From contig NC_092091.1 of NCBI RefSeq assembly GCF_045679555.1, positions 12,425,918 to 12,489,917 of the forward strand: 64,000 nucleotides of DNA, read 5' to 3'. Source of the stretch: Salvelinus alpinus (lineage: Eukaryota > Chordata > Actinopteri > Salmoniformes > Salmonidae). The position numbers and the translations under genes are program-made. Positions 11,235 to 24,253 of this stretch are shown here, one piece after another. Numbering within the stretch: the stretch's first letter is position 1; each line of letters opens with the position of its first letter. The notes under the pieces are model-generated. The model ran no database searches and had not been told where the DNA came from. It saw only the letters and a program-made list of their open reading frames with translations.

Positions 11235-12381
11235 GTCCCCTCCCATATATTGTACTACTTTAGACCAGGGCTCCCCCCATATAGTGTACTACTTTAGACC
11301 AGGGCCCCCCATATAGCGTACTACTTTAGACCAGCCCCCCCATATAGTGTACTACTTTAGACCAGCCCCTCATACAGTGTACTACTTTAGACCAGGGCCC
11401 CCCCATATAGTGTACTACTTTAGACCAGCCCCCCATATAGCGTACTACTTTAGACCAGCCCCTCCCCCATATAGTGTACTACTTTAGACCAGCCCCCCCA
11501 TATAGTGTACTACTTTAGACCAGCCCCCCCATATAGTGTACTACTTTAGACCAGCCCCCCATACAGTGTACTACTTTAGACCAGGGCCCCCCCATATAGT
11601 GTACTACTTTAGACCAGGGCCCCCCCAGACAGTGTACTACTTTAGACCAGGGCTCCCCCCATATAGTGTACTACTTTAGACCAGGGCCCCCCCAGACAGT
11701 GTACTACTTTAGACCAGGGCTCCCCCCATATAGTGTACTACTTTAGACCAGGGCCCCCCCAGACAGTGTACTACTTTAGACCAGGGCTCCCCCCATATAG
11801 TGTACTACTTTAGACCAGGGCTCCCCCCAGACAGTGTACTACTTTAGACCAGGGCTCCCCCCATATAGTGTACTACTTTAGACCAGGGCACCCCCCCATA
11901 TAGTGTACTACTTTAGACCAGCCCCCCCCCAGACAGTGTACTACTTTAGACCAGGGCTCCCCCCATATAGTGTACTACTTTAGACCAGGGCCCCCCCAGA
12001 CAGTGTACTACTTTAGACTAGGGCTCCCCCCATATAGTGTACTACTTTAGACCAGGGCCCCCCATATAGTGTACTACTTTAGACCAGGGCCCCCCCATAT
12101 AGTGTACTACTTTAGACCAGGGCCCCCCCATATAGCGTACTACTTTAGACCAGGGCCCCCCATATAGTGTACTACTTTAGACCAGGGCCCCCCATATAGT
12201 GTACTACTTTAGACCAGGGCCCCCCATATAGTGTACTACTTTAGACCAGGACCCCCCATATAGTGTACTACTTTAGACCAGGGCCCCCCATATAGTGTAC
12301 TACTTTAGACCAGGGCCCCCCATATAGTGTACTACTTTAGACCAGGGCCCCCCATATAGTGTACTACTTTAGACCAGGGCC
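11235..12381 (+). repeat. ~34-bp minisatellite, ~33 copies
   Basis: Unit core is ATAGTGTACTACTTTAGACC followed by AGGGC and a variable C-run, with CAGACAGTG and CATACAGTG variants. Length varies mainly in the C-run, so the period drifts. The unit resembles a dispersed salmonid sequence (AAAGTAGTGCACTATA...GGGCCCTGGT) whose single-copy fragments are at 12382-12436, 19430-19525 and 40233-40287. One subfamily alternates CATATAGTG and CAGACAGTG units (11580-12020). Confidence 0.95.
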
Positions 12382-14132
12382 AATGGGGCTTTATTCAAAA
12401 GTAGTGAACTATAAAAGGGAATAGGGCACAGCACTCCTCACTCTCTCTGGTTTTTGTGGCCTCTCACCACTTCCTTAACAAGCTGGTCCATCCTTTAGCG
12501 ATGGTAGCCTAACCTCCTGAGAATGTGTCTGTTTTACCGTAGGCTTTTGACTGTGTGGTGGAACAACACGAACAAAAACACCTCCAGAATTCTACTTGGG
12601 CTCTGAAATGATGTTTTTTTTGGGGGGGGCTGTGCGTAGGGACCCAGGTCTGGGCATGGCCCCCCTCTCCACTTGCACAACCCGCCCTCTCCTCCAGGCC
12701 CTCACTTTCTGTGTGGCCCTTTCATGTAGCATTAGTTCCACACCCACTGTGGAACACAGGGCAGTGTCCGCTCAGGGCGTATTAATGGGATTTGAGGGCC
12801 GTTATTTACGTCATGGTTGGTGTCAGTGGAGGGAGAAGGCTAGACAGCAGGTTGTAAATTGCATTTGCATTTGACTCCTGTGTTTTGTAGGTCTGTCATT
12901 CTCATATGAAAGCAAAGAAGAGAGGCAGCAAACAGGGGCAAAGCCATTGCTAAGGCGTTCCATCTAACTGGGGAGCAGTGTCACGGAAACGCCAGTGACG
13001 TCATCGGGAAGAGATTGACGGTAGAAGATTGAACCAAAACACAGATGATCCATTATTTTGATCAGATACTCAAGTGGCCGCGCTAACAATTAAAATAAAT
13101 GTCTTCAAAAATGGAAAGCAGAAAGAAGGAGGCAAGGTCAGGTGGGACCATTCTAGCCATTGAAAGGGCATAACGGTTTCCACTAGTTACCACAGCCACA
13201 AAGCTGTTTTGTAAGAATTCATGAAAACAAAAATGTGCTTTTTGATTTTAATTTAAGGTTAGGTTTAGGCTTAAAGTTAGCAGTGTGGTTAAGGTTAGTA
13301 TTAGGTTTAAAGTCATATTTTAAGAAGATAAATTGTAGAAATAGGCTGGGTTCATGACTCTGTGGCTGTGGTAACTAATGACGAACTGGAAGAACTCAGA
13401 TATAAAGTGTTTCTTCTCAAAGTTGCCGGGATGTCACGTGTCCTAATTATATCAGTACACTCGTAACAACCTAATCATTACAAAACTTCCATTCTATCAA
13501 ATAAGCCCCACGTAGCAAATAAGCCATTCAATGTTTTGTTAACTAAATTCGACACTCTCCTTGACCTCCATACCAACACTCGCTTGGTTAGCGAAATTTA
13601 AGGAAAAAAACGCCACCTGCTGGACAAGACAGATTTTGGGCCCAGTTATCCCTCTCGCTTTGCCTGTTCTTCTCTGACCAAAATGGTGTTGTCGGCGATG
13701 GCTGAGAATTGACTTCAAAGGACCTTTTGGTCTGATAGTTGTTTCTTGCCAAAGGAGCGGAACACATCAATCTCATAAAACCTTTCCAGCAATAGTAAGC
13801 TGTGGTGTATTATTAGTGACAGATGTTTTTAAGGTCAACTGCCCCTTAGAAAACAATTTCTCTGATTTAAACAGCCTACGTCGGTTAGAAACATTAATTC
13901 TAGTCTCAAAAGTGACTAAAAAATAGGATAATTTTGGTCATAAAGTCTGTCTCGTCCAAAACAGAGTTTTGTAAGTGAGTTCGTCACAACTTACTGGAGG
14001 GTTGGGTATGGATTACAATCATGCACACTTGCCCACTAACATGAGAGAAGCAGATGTACGGATTGCTCTCTATCCAATCATATAGCAGCCAGAACCTCCA
14101 GACAGTGAGACAGACCTGCCCGTTGCGCACAA
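12382..14132. other. No gene recognised
   Basis: Begins with a fragment of the element that seeded the minisatellite (to ~12436). Includes GGTTAGGTTTAGG-like motifs around 13255-13320 also seen near 58280. No supported coding region. Confidence 0.35.
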
Positions 14133-14221
14133 AAAAATGCTAGGTAAATAGTGGACAGAACACAGGTTGGGTTATTTTTTTCATCACATTCCCAGTGGGT
14201 CAGAAGTTTACATACACTAAA

Positions 14222-15420
<1,199 letters not shown>

Positions 15421-15856
15421 ACTTGTGTCATGCACAAAGTAGACTTGCCAAAGCTATAGTTTGTTAACCAAAAAATTGTGGACTGGTTGAAAAACAAGTT
15501 TTAATGACTCCATCCTAAGTGTATGTAAACTTCCGACTTCAACTGTACATAGGCACGAAAGTAACTCACACTCTTGCCTTTTTAAAGCCTTTTTAAAGTG
15601 TCATATTAACATGTGTTGACCATACAACAGGACAAATTAAGCTGAATGACATTTACTCTCACAAGTGGCCAAAAATAATTATATGAAAGCCATGCCCGTA
15701 CTTAGCCAAACCTCCAGTCTTCTGATCTGACCCGGTGGATCATAGGTCAACTTAAAGAAAACAATGGTTTGTTTGTGTCCCAAATGGCTGGGTCAAAATA
15801 ACCCAACATGTGTTCAGTCCAATATTTACACAAATTTGGTTGTTTTTAACCCAGCA

Positions 15857-16229
15857 TACTCGACAGTCAATCTCTTTTGTGTTCACACAGCAAAGACCTT
15901 GAAGTCGTCAGCCACTCAGCCTTGTTCAAACAGTCCTAACCAGAAGGTTGCAGTACCGTTGTTTGGCAATATATGTCTATCTGTGTTCCTTAGTTTATGG
16001 TCTAGATTACAATGTTAGTGAACTAGCTAGCTGCACTATTGTTGCTATTTTGTAGAAAGCCCTTGTTGATACTAGCCGGATGACCACAGCTAGATAACTA
16101 CCTAGCAAGATGAAGAAACTATTTAATTCACTCTCCATAATCCTATAATGCCAGTCCTGAGCCAAATGTTTAGCGTGCCAAACATTAGCATGTTCGCTAG
16201 CTAGCACAACATAACTAGACCTACAGAAT
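15857..16229. other. No gene recognised
   Basis: Unique-looking sequence with several CTAGCTAG motifs; no supported coding region. Confidence 0.3.
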
Positions 16230-16885
16230 GGCACCGGAGTGGACTGCTGCTGTTTTACATGCTCCTAACCAACTGTGGTATTTTGTTTGTTTTTTCACGT
16301 TGATTGTAACTTATTTTTGTACTTATTTTGTACATAATGTTGCTGCTACCGTCACTTATGACCGAAAAATAACATCTGGACATCCGAACAGCGATTACTC
16401 ACCTCGAACTGGACAAAGAAGATTTTTTCTTTAATGAGTCCGACGCGAATGGATATACTGCCTTCTTGGGAACGGGCCCAAATCGCCGACATTTGGGTGA
16501 AGAAAAGATGTCGGGCTGCCTTCGGAGAATTCGTAGGCGAGTGAGTAAACCCTCTCTACCATCAGTCCTATTAGCCAACGTGCAATCATTGGATAACAAA
16601 ATGGATGAGCTCCGATCAAGGATATGTAATTTTTTTTAACCTTTATTTAACTAGGCAACTCAGTTAAGAACAAATTCTTATTTACAATGACGGCCTATCC
16701 CGGCCAAACCCGGACGACATTGGGCCAATTGTGCGCCGCCCTATGGGACTCCCAATCACAGCCGGATGTGATACAGCTTGGAACCGAACCAGGGACTGTA
16801 GTGCCACCTTTTGCACTGAGATGCAGTGCCTCAGACCACTGCGCCACTCGAGAGCCCTGTCCTACCAACGGGACATTAAAACTTC
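16230..16885 (+). mobile_element. LINE 5' region (endonuclease start), split by SINE
   Basis: Resembles the 5' part of a salmonid LINE: GAACAGCGATTACTCACCTC, then a segment encoding VLLANVQSLDNKMDELRS, the start of an APE-type endonuclease domain as in fish non-LTR elements. At 16621-16631 it is interrupted by an antisense SINE (to 16857) and resumes with CTACCAACGGGACATTAAAA. The rest of the LINE is missing. Family call from memory. Confidence 0.6.
16632..16857 (-). mobile_element. tRNA-derived SINE (complete, antisense)
   Basis: Read on the minus strand: head GAGTGGCGCAGTGGTCTGAG (box A-like), then a GGTTCGGTTCC-like box B, a body with GGCGGCGCACAATTGGCCCA-type sequence, and the shared tail AATAAGAATTTGTTCTTAAC...AAATAAAGG. 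About 225 bp, essentially full length, inserted in a LINE 5' fragment. Confidence 0.85.
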
Positions 16886-17410
16886 TTAGAGATAGCCGTC
16901 TCGTTAACGGGACAGTTGTAAATCATGCAGCTCCTTGTGTCACGATCGCAGATTTTAGAGGAACAACAGATGTCGGTACATATAATTGTCTTATATCGGT
17001 TAAAAGCTTAAAGTCTTGTTAATATAACTGCACTGTCCAATTTACAGTAGCTATTACTGCGAAAAATGACATGCTATTGTTTGAGGAGAGCTCCTAAAAA
17101 AACACTTTTTTCATAGGTTTGATAATTGCACCTGTGTACATACATTCTGAAATCTTGCTCTGATTTATCATCCAAAGGGTCCCAGAGATAACATGAAGTG
17201 TCGTTATGTTAGATAAAATAATATCCTAAAAAGGTCCATATAGCATGCACGATCGATTTTGTATTTCCACTTGTTCGATTTGCAAAGAAAGGAATCTGTG
17301 AAAATCTAACCCTAAACGTTGGTTCAACCACTCAAATCACGTTCGTATGTATTCCTCAGAGATCCTAGAACGTAACCAGACTTCACAATATCATTAGGGG
17401 TGTAGTATAA
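16886..17410. other. No gene recognised
   Basis: Contains a small inverted motif (CGTCTCGTTAACGGGACAG). It looks repetitive in style, but I cannot name a family. No coding support. Confidence 0.3.
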
Positions 17411-18414
17411 CTTCTTGACGCTAGGGGTCAGTTTTTTATTTTTATTTTTTTTTAAAACGTTCCCAAGGTAAACGGACTATTTCTCAGGTCCAGATCGTAG
17501 AATATGCATGTAATTTACAGGTTAGGATAGAAAACACTCCAAAGTTTCCAAAACTGTCAAAGATATTGTCTGTGAGTATAACAAAACTGATTTTGTAGGC
17601 GAAAACCTGAGGAAATCTAACCCGGAAGTGATTTATTTTTCTTTTTAAATCTGTGTTTCATTGCCCGTCTTTCTTCCATTTAAAGGGGTATCAACCAGAT
17701 TCCTTTTCCAATGGCTTCCTCAGGCTGTGACCAGTCTTTAGACATAGTTTCAGGCTTTTATTTTGAAAAATGAGCTTCTTCAAAACTAGTCAGGTGTCCT
17801 TTGATTAGTTCCTGCGCGCGAGAGGCGTAGCTCTCCATTTTCTTTCTCTCTTTTATTGAATAGGTTACGGTCCGGTTGAAATATTATCGATTATGTATGT
17901 TAAAAACAACCTGAGGATTGATTATAAAAAACATTTGACATGTTTCTACGAACTTTACGGATACTTTTTGGAATTTTCGTCGAACGGAACGAGGCTGTGG
18001 TTTTCTGAACATAACGCGCAGCCCAAATGTCGTTTTTTTGTTATAAAAGTAATATTTATCGAACAAAAACAACATTTATTGTGTAACTGCGAGTCTCGTG
18101 AGTGCAAACATCCGAAGATTATCAAAGGTAAGCGATTAATTTTATTGCTTTTCTGACTTTCGTGACCATGCTAATTTGGGGCTAGCTGTTCTAGCATTGA
18201 TTGATACACTCACAAAAGCTTGGATTGCTTTCGCTGTAAAGCATATTTTCAAAATCTGACACGACAGGTGGATTAACAACAAGCTAAGCTGTGTTTTGGT
18301 ATATTTCACTTGTGATTGCATGATTATAAATATTTGTTGTAATATTTGGCGCCCTGCAATTCAGCGGTTGTTTAGGAAAAGGATCCCGCTAAAGGGATCC
18401 GTAGCGCCAAGAAG
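17411..18414 (+). mobile_element. CTTCTTG-ended non-autonomous element, copy 1
   Basis: Starts CTTCTTGACGCTAGGGGTCA and ends GTAGCGCCAAGAAG, so the terminal 13 bp are inverted repeats with one mismatch. The interior (GATAGAAAACACTCCAAAGT, GTCTGTGAGTATAACAAAAC, GGAAGTGA) is shared with 40497-42310 and, reversed, with 51114-52551. Open frames inside carry no recognised domain. Superfamily not certain. Confidence 0.7.
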
Positions 18415-20043
18415 ATATCCTATAGGACACCAAATTTGATCAGAGAGTGACCCCTTCATGGCACGTCGATGACGTGGCCGGTCTTCATTTGATCGACTTT
18501 ATCTTTGTCAAATAAGCACCAATCGGGGTCAAACAAAGCTAGCTAGATAGCCAATTAATTGGGCTTTACGGCAGTGTCGGGACCCTGTATCTGTCGCAAA
18601 ATGTTAGTTATGAAAGTTATGAAAACTGGGTGTTTTGCAAATGTTGAACTTATAATATGGCTACTAATACTGGAAAAACTAAATCAAATTCCAAGTATAC
18701 AGATTTGACGATATTCTTGCAGAAAAATGTAATGTGAATGTCTCCTTCACGATTTTCCCAAATGTACCTGGGTGACTTCACACTAAAAGTCATGTAGTTT
18801 GCTAATTCTTCAAGTTATCCGTCTGCACATACTCTGCTGCCATCTTGTGGACACCATCGGAATTAAAACCAGAGTGATGGCTAGATTTGGGGCCTTTCTG
18901 TTGCATTTCAAAGATGGTGGTAGAAAAAAAAGTAGTTTTTTTCTTTTTATTTTCTTCTACCAGATCTATTGTGTTATATTCTCCTACATTCAATTCACAT
19001 TTCCACAAACTTCAAAGTGTTTCCTTTCAAATGGTACCAAGAATATGCATATCCTTGCTTCAGGCCCTGAGCTACAGTCAGTTAGATTTGGCCAGGTATT
19101 TTCAGTACAAAAGGTATTGTTACCTGGCCACATTTCATCTTATCTCCCCATTCGTCAGGTCATGTCTTCATGACCATAGGCCTTAATACCAGAATGTTCC
19201 AAGTTGACAATAGTGCCCCACTACCTGACCATGTGTTAACTTGCCTCCAATAAGGACAGTATGACAATAAGGGCTATAGCCATGTGTTGTGTGGTCTCTG
19301 CCCCTTTCATTATTAATAAGAAGTTCTTGCTAGCCTCTGTTGTTTGGGTGTCGGGTATAGCAGCGATCTCCATTTGTTGAAAGAGACTCAGGATCCAGTT
19401 GCAGCCTAAGAGTGTGTCCAAAATGCCACTATTGCTGAGATAGTGCACTTTTTTTTTTACCAGAGCTCTATGGGCCCTGGTCAAAAGTAGTGCGCTATAT
19501 GCGGAATAGGGTGCCATTTGGGAGGCAGACAGACTTTCTTAGTGTACCTGCGACTGGCGCTTAGAACCATCCGGGGCCTCTTTTAGCTGTTTAGCTGTGT
19601 GTCTCAACCTAGGCTTCTCTCACTCGTCATATTTATGTATTTAGCCCACTATTGTTGATGGACAAGGATCTTAGAATGCATTTGGATATTTCTCTTGGCT
19701 TGCCGGTCATCTTTCAGCAGGTATGGCAATTCTGTCATCCACTATTTATAAAGTCAAGGGAAAAAAGTTATTGCTATTTTTTATTACAGTATTAACATGA
19801 CAGTGTGTTCGTTTTAGCAGGCTTGTGGTAAAGCTATTGGGATATTATGGGTCCGGTTTGATTTGGAAAAAAGGGGGAATAGTTGGCTCTTGGTGTCTAA
19901 GCATTTGAGCTGGTTGGGAAACACTTTGAGATTATGCTCACTTTGAAGCAGAGTTTCAATCATTCTAAGCTTATCTGTCCACACTTGTTACCATGACATT
20001 TAACAGAGCAGCTGACCTCAGAGCACACTTGTGTTTATGTGCC
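18415..20043. other. No gene recognised
   Basis: Contains a fragment of the dispersed element that founded the 11.2-kb minisatellite (19430-19525: CCCTGGTCAAAAGTAGTGCG, GGAATAGGGTGCCATTTGGG). The frames near 18.8-19.2 kb are Ser/Phe-rich and unsupported. Confidence 0.35.
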
Positions 20044-20227
20044 TTATTTTACTAGGCAAGTCAGTTTAGAACAAATTCTTATTTTCAATGACGGCCTAGG
20101 AACAGCGGGTTAACTGCCTTGTTCAGGTGCAGTACGACAGATTTGTACCTGGTCAGCTCAGGGATTTAAACATGCAACCTTTCGGTTACTAGTCCAACGC
20201 TCTAACCGCTAGGCTACCCTGCCACCC
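20044..20227 (-). mobile_element. tRNA-derived SINE, antisense
   Basis: On the minus strand: a tRNA-like head (GGGTGGCAGGGTAGCCTAGC, GGTTAGAGCGTTGGACTAGT) with a GGTTTAAATCC-like degenerate box B, an AACCCGCTGTTCC-type body and the shared tail. Same subfamily as 35758-35946 and 53241-53427. Confidence 0.85.
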
Positions 20228-20293
20228 CTGTGTGTTGAGGGTGTGTGTGTGTATACAAGCGTGTGCGTGTATGAATGTTTGTATGTGTATGTA

Positions 20294-21708
20294 CAGTACC
20301 AGTCAAAAGTTTGGACACACCTACTCATTCCAGGGTTTTTCTTTATTTTTACTATCATCTACATTGTAGAATAATAGTGAAGACATCAAAACTATGAAAT
20401 AACACATATGGAATCACGTAGTAACCAAAAAAAGTGTTAAACAAAATCAAAATATACTTTATATTCTTCGAAGTAGCCATCCTTTGCCTTGATGACAGCA
20501 TTGCACACTCTTGGCATTCTCTCAACTAGTTTCATGAGGAATACTTTTCCAACAGTCTTGAAGGAGTTCTCACATACACTGAGCACTTGTTGGCTGCTTT
20601 TCCTTCACTCTGCGGTCCAATTCATCCCAAATCATCTCAATTGGGTTCAGGTCGGGTGATTGTGGAGGCCAGGTCATCTGATGCAGCCCTCCATCACTAT
20701 CCTTCGTCAAATAGCCCTTAAACAACCTGGAGGTGTGTTTTGGGTCATTGTCCTGTTGAAAAACAAATGCTTCTCGGTGGGAACCACACATGCAAAGATC
20801 ATCCGTTCACCTACTCTGTGTCTCACAAAGACACGGCAGTTGGAACCAAAACTCTCACATTTGAACTCATCAGACCATAGGACAGATTTCCGCCGGTCTA
20901 ATGTCCATTGCTGATGTTTCTTGGCCCAAGCAAGTCTCTTCTTCTTGGTGTCCTTTAGTATTGTTTTCTTCGCAGCAATTCGACCATAAAGGCCTGATTC
21001 ATGCAGTCTTCTCTGAAAAGTTGATGTTGAGATGTGTCTGTTACTTGAAATCTGTGAAGCATTTATTTGGGCTGCAATCTGAGGTGCAGTTAACTCTAAT
21101 GAACTTATCCTCTGCAGCAGAGGTAACTCTGAGTCTTCCCTTCCTGTGGCGGTCGTCATGAGAGAAGATTCATCATAGCCCTTGATGGTTTTTGCGACTG
21201 CACTTGAAGAAACATTCAAAGTTCTTGACATTTTCCGGATTGACTGACCTTCATGTCCTAAGTAATGATGCACTGTCGTTTCTCTTTGCTTATTTGAGCT
21301 GTTCTTGTCATAAATGGACTTGGTCTTTTACCAAATAGGGTTGTCTTCTGTATACCACCCCTACCTTGTCACAACACAACTGATTGGCTCAAACGCATTA
21401 GGAAGGAATGAAATTCCACAAACTAATTTTTAACAAGACACACCTGTTAATTGAAATGCATTCCAGGTGACTACCTCATGACGCTGGTTGAGAGAATGCC
21501 AAGAGTGTGCAAAGCTGTCATCAAGGCAAAGGGTGGCTACTTTGAAGTATCTAAAATCTATTTTGATTTGTTTAACACTTCTTTGGTTACAACATGATTC
21601 CATATGTGTTAATTCATAATTTTGATGTCTTCACTATTATTATACAATGCAGAAAATAGTAAAAATTAAGAAAAACCCTGGAATGAGTAGGTGTGTAATT
21701 TTGACTAG

Positions 21709-21713
<5 letters not shown>
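20294..21713 (-). mobile_element. Tc1-like transposon with broken transposase
   Basis: TIRs begin CAGTACCAGTCAAAAGTTTG after a TA and end in the matching inverse (TTTTGACTAGTACTG). TIRs are long (~200 bp; shared block AGACATCAAAACTATGAAAT against AATTTTGATGTCTTCACTAT). About 1.4 kb. The right end passes directly into a (GT)n tract and the left flank is also GT-rich, so it appears to have landed in a microsatellite. A 5' fragment of the same family lies at 27466-27615. Confidence 0.9.
20570..21273 (-). pseudogene. Tc1 transposase, internally deleted and frameshifted
   Basis: Minus-strand frame 21273-20707 contains the helix-turn-helix region (SIRKMSRTLNVSSSAVAKTI), then [18 protein letters not shown] and the first catalytic segment [16 protein letters not shown], ending near ACVVPTEKHLF. 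A second frame (20791-20570) carries FQQDNDPKHTSRLFKGYL (second D) and [18 protein letters not shown] (E). The glycine-rich stretch expected between PTEKH and FQQDNDP is missing, and the frame changes across that join. The N-terminus also lacks residues before MHHYLGHEG. Inactive, but all three catalytic acidic residues are recognisable. Confidence 0.9.

Positions 21714-21796
<83 letters not shown>
21711..21796 (+). repeat. (GT)n microsatellite, ~42 repeats
   Basis: Pure GT tract continuous with the Tc1 right end. Confidence 0.98.
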
Positions 21797-21798
<2 letters not shown>

Positions 21799-21840
21799 CC
21801 TGACCCAGCCTGATCTAATTTTCCGGGGGTTAATATGAGA

Positions 21841-22080
21841 CCACTGGTCCTCTGAGGGAGAGAACAGAGCCCTGTAGGCAGCAGACCACTAGTCCTCTGA
21901 GGGAGAGAACAGAGCCTTGTAGGCAGCAGACCACTAGTCCTCTGAGGGAGAGAACAGAGCCCTGTAGGCAGCAGACCACTAGTCCTCTGAGGGAGAGAAC
22001 AGAGCCCTGTAGGCAGCAGACCACTAGTCCTCTGAGGGAGAGAACAGAGCCCTCTAGACAGCAGACCGCTGGTCCTCTGA
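21841..22080 (+). repeat. 45-bp minisatellite, 5.3 copies
   Basis: Units start at 21841, 21886, 21931, 21976 and 22021, with a partial at 22066. Core CCTCTGAGGGAGAGAACAGA. Period divisible by three gives false frames on the minus strand. Confidence 0.95.
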
Positions 22081-22298
22081 TATGACGCCTTAGGAAAGAA
22101 TGCTCCCAGGCCCAAATGCTTGACATGGTTTTTGGTAGACTACCGTCGGCCTGACTTGGCCTTACAAGGAAGCCCTCTTATTTAGTCAAATCAATCTCTG
22201 ACTGGAGAGTCAAGTCATCATCTCCCAAACTGGTGACTGACAAGGCTCCAGAGGGCAATTAGGGATTATTGTGGCATGCAAGAGAAAACCAAACTCAG

Positions 22299-23847
22299 GG
22301 TCTCTCTCCAAAGCCGTATTACTGTGTGTTTTTACATGGTCTCTCTCCAAAGCCGTATAACTGTGTGTTTTTACATGGTCTCTCTCCAAAGCCGCATTAC
22401 TGTGTGTTTTTACATGGTCTCTCTCCAAAGCCGCATTACTGTGTGTTTTACATGGTCTCTCTCCAAAGCCGCATTACTGTGTGTTTTTACATGGTCTCTC
22501 TCCAAAGCCGTATAACTGTGTGTTTTACATGGTCTCTCTCCAAAGCCGCATTACTGTGTGTTTTTACATGGTCTCTCTCCAAAGCCGCATTACTGTGTGT
22601 TTTTACATGGTCTCTCTCCAAAGCCGCATTACTGTGTGTTTTTTCATGGTCTCTCTCCAAAGTCGTATTACTGTGTGTTTTTACATGGTCTCTCTCCAAA
22701 GCCGCATTACTGTGTGTTTTACATGGTCTCTCTCCAAAGCCGCATTACTGTGTGTTTTTACATGGTCTCTCTCCAAAGTCGTATTACTGTGTGTTTTTAC
22801 ATGGTCTCTCCAAAGCCGTATAACTGTGTGTTTTTACATGGTCTCTCTCCAAAGCCGCATTACTGTGTGTTTTTACATGGTCTCTCTCCAAAGCCGCATT
22901 ACTGTGTGTTTTTACATGGTCTCTCTCCAAAGCCGCATTACTGTGTGTTTTTACATGGTCTCTCTCCAAAGCCGTATAACTGTGTGTTTTTACATGGTCT
23001 CTCTCCAAAGCCGCATTACTGTGTGTTTTTACATGGTCTCTCTCCAAAGCCGCATTACTGTGTGTTTTTACATGGTCTCTCTCCAAAGCCGCATTACTGT
23101 GTGTTTTTACATGGTCTCTCTCCAAAGCCGCATTACTGTGTGTTTTACATGGTCTCTCTCCAAAGCCGCATTACTGTGTGTTTTTTCATGGTCTCTCTCC
23201 AAAGTCGTATTACTGTGTGTTTTTACATGGTCTCTCTCCAAAGCCGCATTACTGTGTGTTTTACATGGTCTCTCTCCAAAGCCGCATTACTGTGTGTTTT
23301 TACATGGTCTCTCTCCAAAGCCGTATAACTGTGTGTTTTACATGGTCTCTCTCCAAAGCCGCATTACTGTGTGTTTTTACATGGTCTCTCTCCAAAGCCG
23401 CATTACTGTGTGTTTTTACATGGTCTCTCTCCAAAGCCGCATTACTGTGTGTTTTTTCATGGTCTCTCTCCAAAGTCGTATTACTGTGTGTTTTTACATG
23501 GTCTCTCTCCAAAGCCGCATTACTGTGTGTTTTACATGGTCTCTCTCCAAAGCCGCATTACTGTGTGTTTTTACATGGTCTCTCTCCAAAGTCGTATTAC
23601 TGTGTGTTTTTACATGGTCTCTCCAAAGCCGTATAACTGTGTGTTTTTACATGGTCTCTCTCCAAAGCCGCATTACTGTGTGTTTTTACATGGTCTCTCT
23701 CCAAAGCCGCATTACTGTGTGTTTTTACATGGTCTCTCTCCAAAGCCGTATAACTGTGTGTTTTTACATGGTCTCTCTCCAAAGCCGCATTACTGTGTGT
23801 TTTTACATGGTCTCTCTCCAAAGCCGCATTACTGTGTGTTTTTACAT
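22299..23847 (+). repeat. 39-bp minisatellite, ~40 copies, higher-order structure
   Basis: Unit GGTCTCTCTCCAAAGCCGCA followed by TTACTGTGTGTTTTTACAT. Variants (CCGTATAAC, GTCGTATTAC, a 38-bp form lacking one T, TTTTTTCATGG) recur in the same order: the block from about 22487 to 22830 is repeated 813 bp downstream (distinctive short unit ATGGTCTCTCCAAAG at 22801 and 23614). The long open frames across it are a repeat artefact. Confidence 0.97.
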
Positions 23848-23877
23848 TAGGGGCCTCTCAGACCCTGTGTGTGCGTG

Positions 23878-24253
23878 TTAGGATTGGGTGATGTTTGGGG
23901 AGACCTCTTCTATGACATTCTACTCCAAATATCGCCATATCCGATATAATTCTTCTGCGGTGTTAATGACAAAATCATTACAGACCGTAGAATAGTTTGT
24001 GCTTATTAAGAACATTATAGTACATTCTCATGAAATAATCTTTGTGTCGAAAAAAATAAGGCTTAGTTAATTAATTTAGACTTAATTTTCAACATATTGA
24101 TATAGCCAGCTGATAAACTGCACAGTTTTTATTTGTAAAGTTCAAATAGAGTACAGTCTTGCACATCACAATGTATCGTCTTGTATTTCACCATATTTCG
24201 TCAATGTCAAATATCACAATATTTGATTTAATCATATATCGGCCCAACCCTAG
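23878..24253. mobile_element. Inverted-terminus repeat element (TAGGATTGGG...CCCAACCCTA)
   Basis: Ends are imperfect inverted repeats (TAGGATTGGGTGATGTTTGG against TATATCGGCCCAACCCTA) and the interior is AT-rich with ATATCG motifs, typical of widespread fish non-autonomous DNA elements. It abuts the minisatellite directly. Confidence 0.6.

Noticed and set aside
16632..16857. Functional tRNA genes in the SINE heads
   Set aside because: Box A/B-like motifs occur but the heads cannot form intact cloverleaves and are attached to SINE bodies and tails.
22481..23881. 466-codon plus-strand frame, longest in the window
   Set aside because: Entirely made of a 39-bp tandem repeat without stops; all strands and frames are similarly open, and variant 38-bp units shift the frame along the array.
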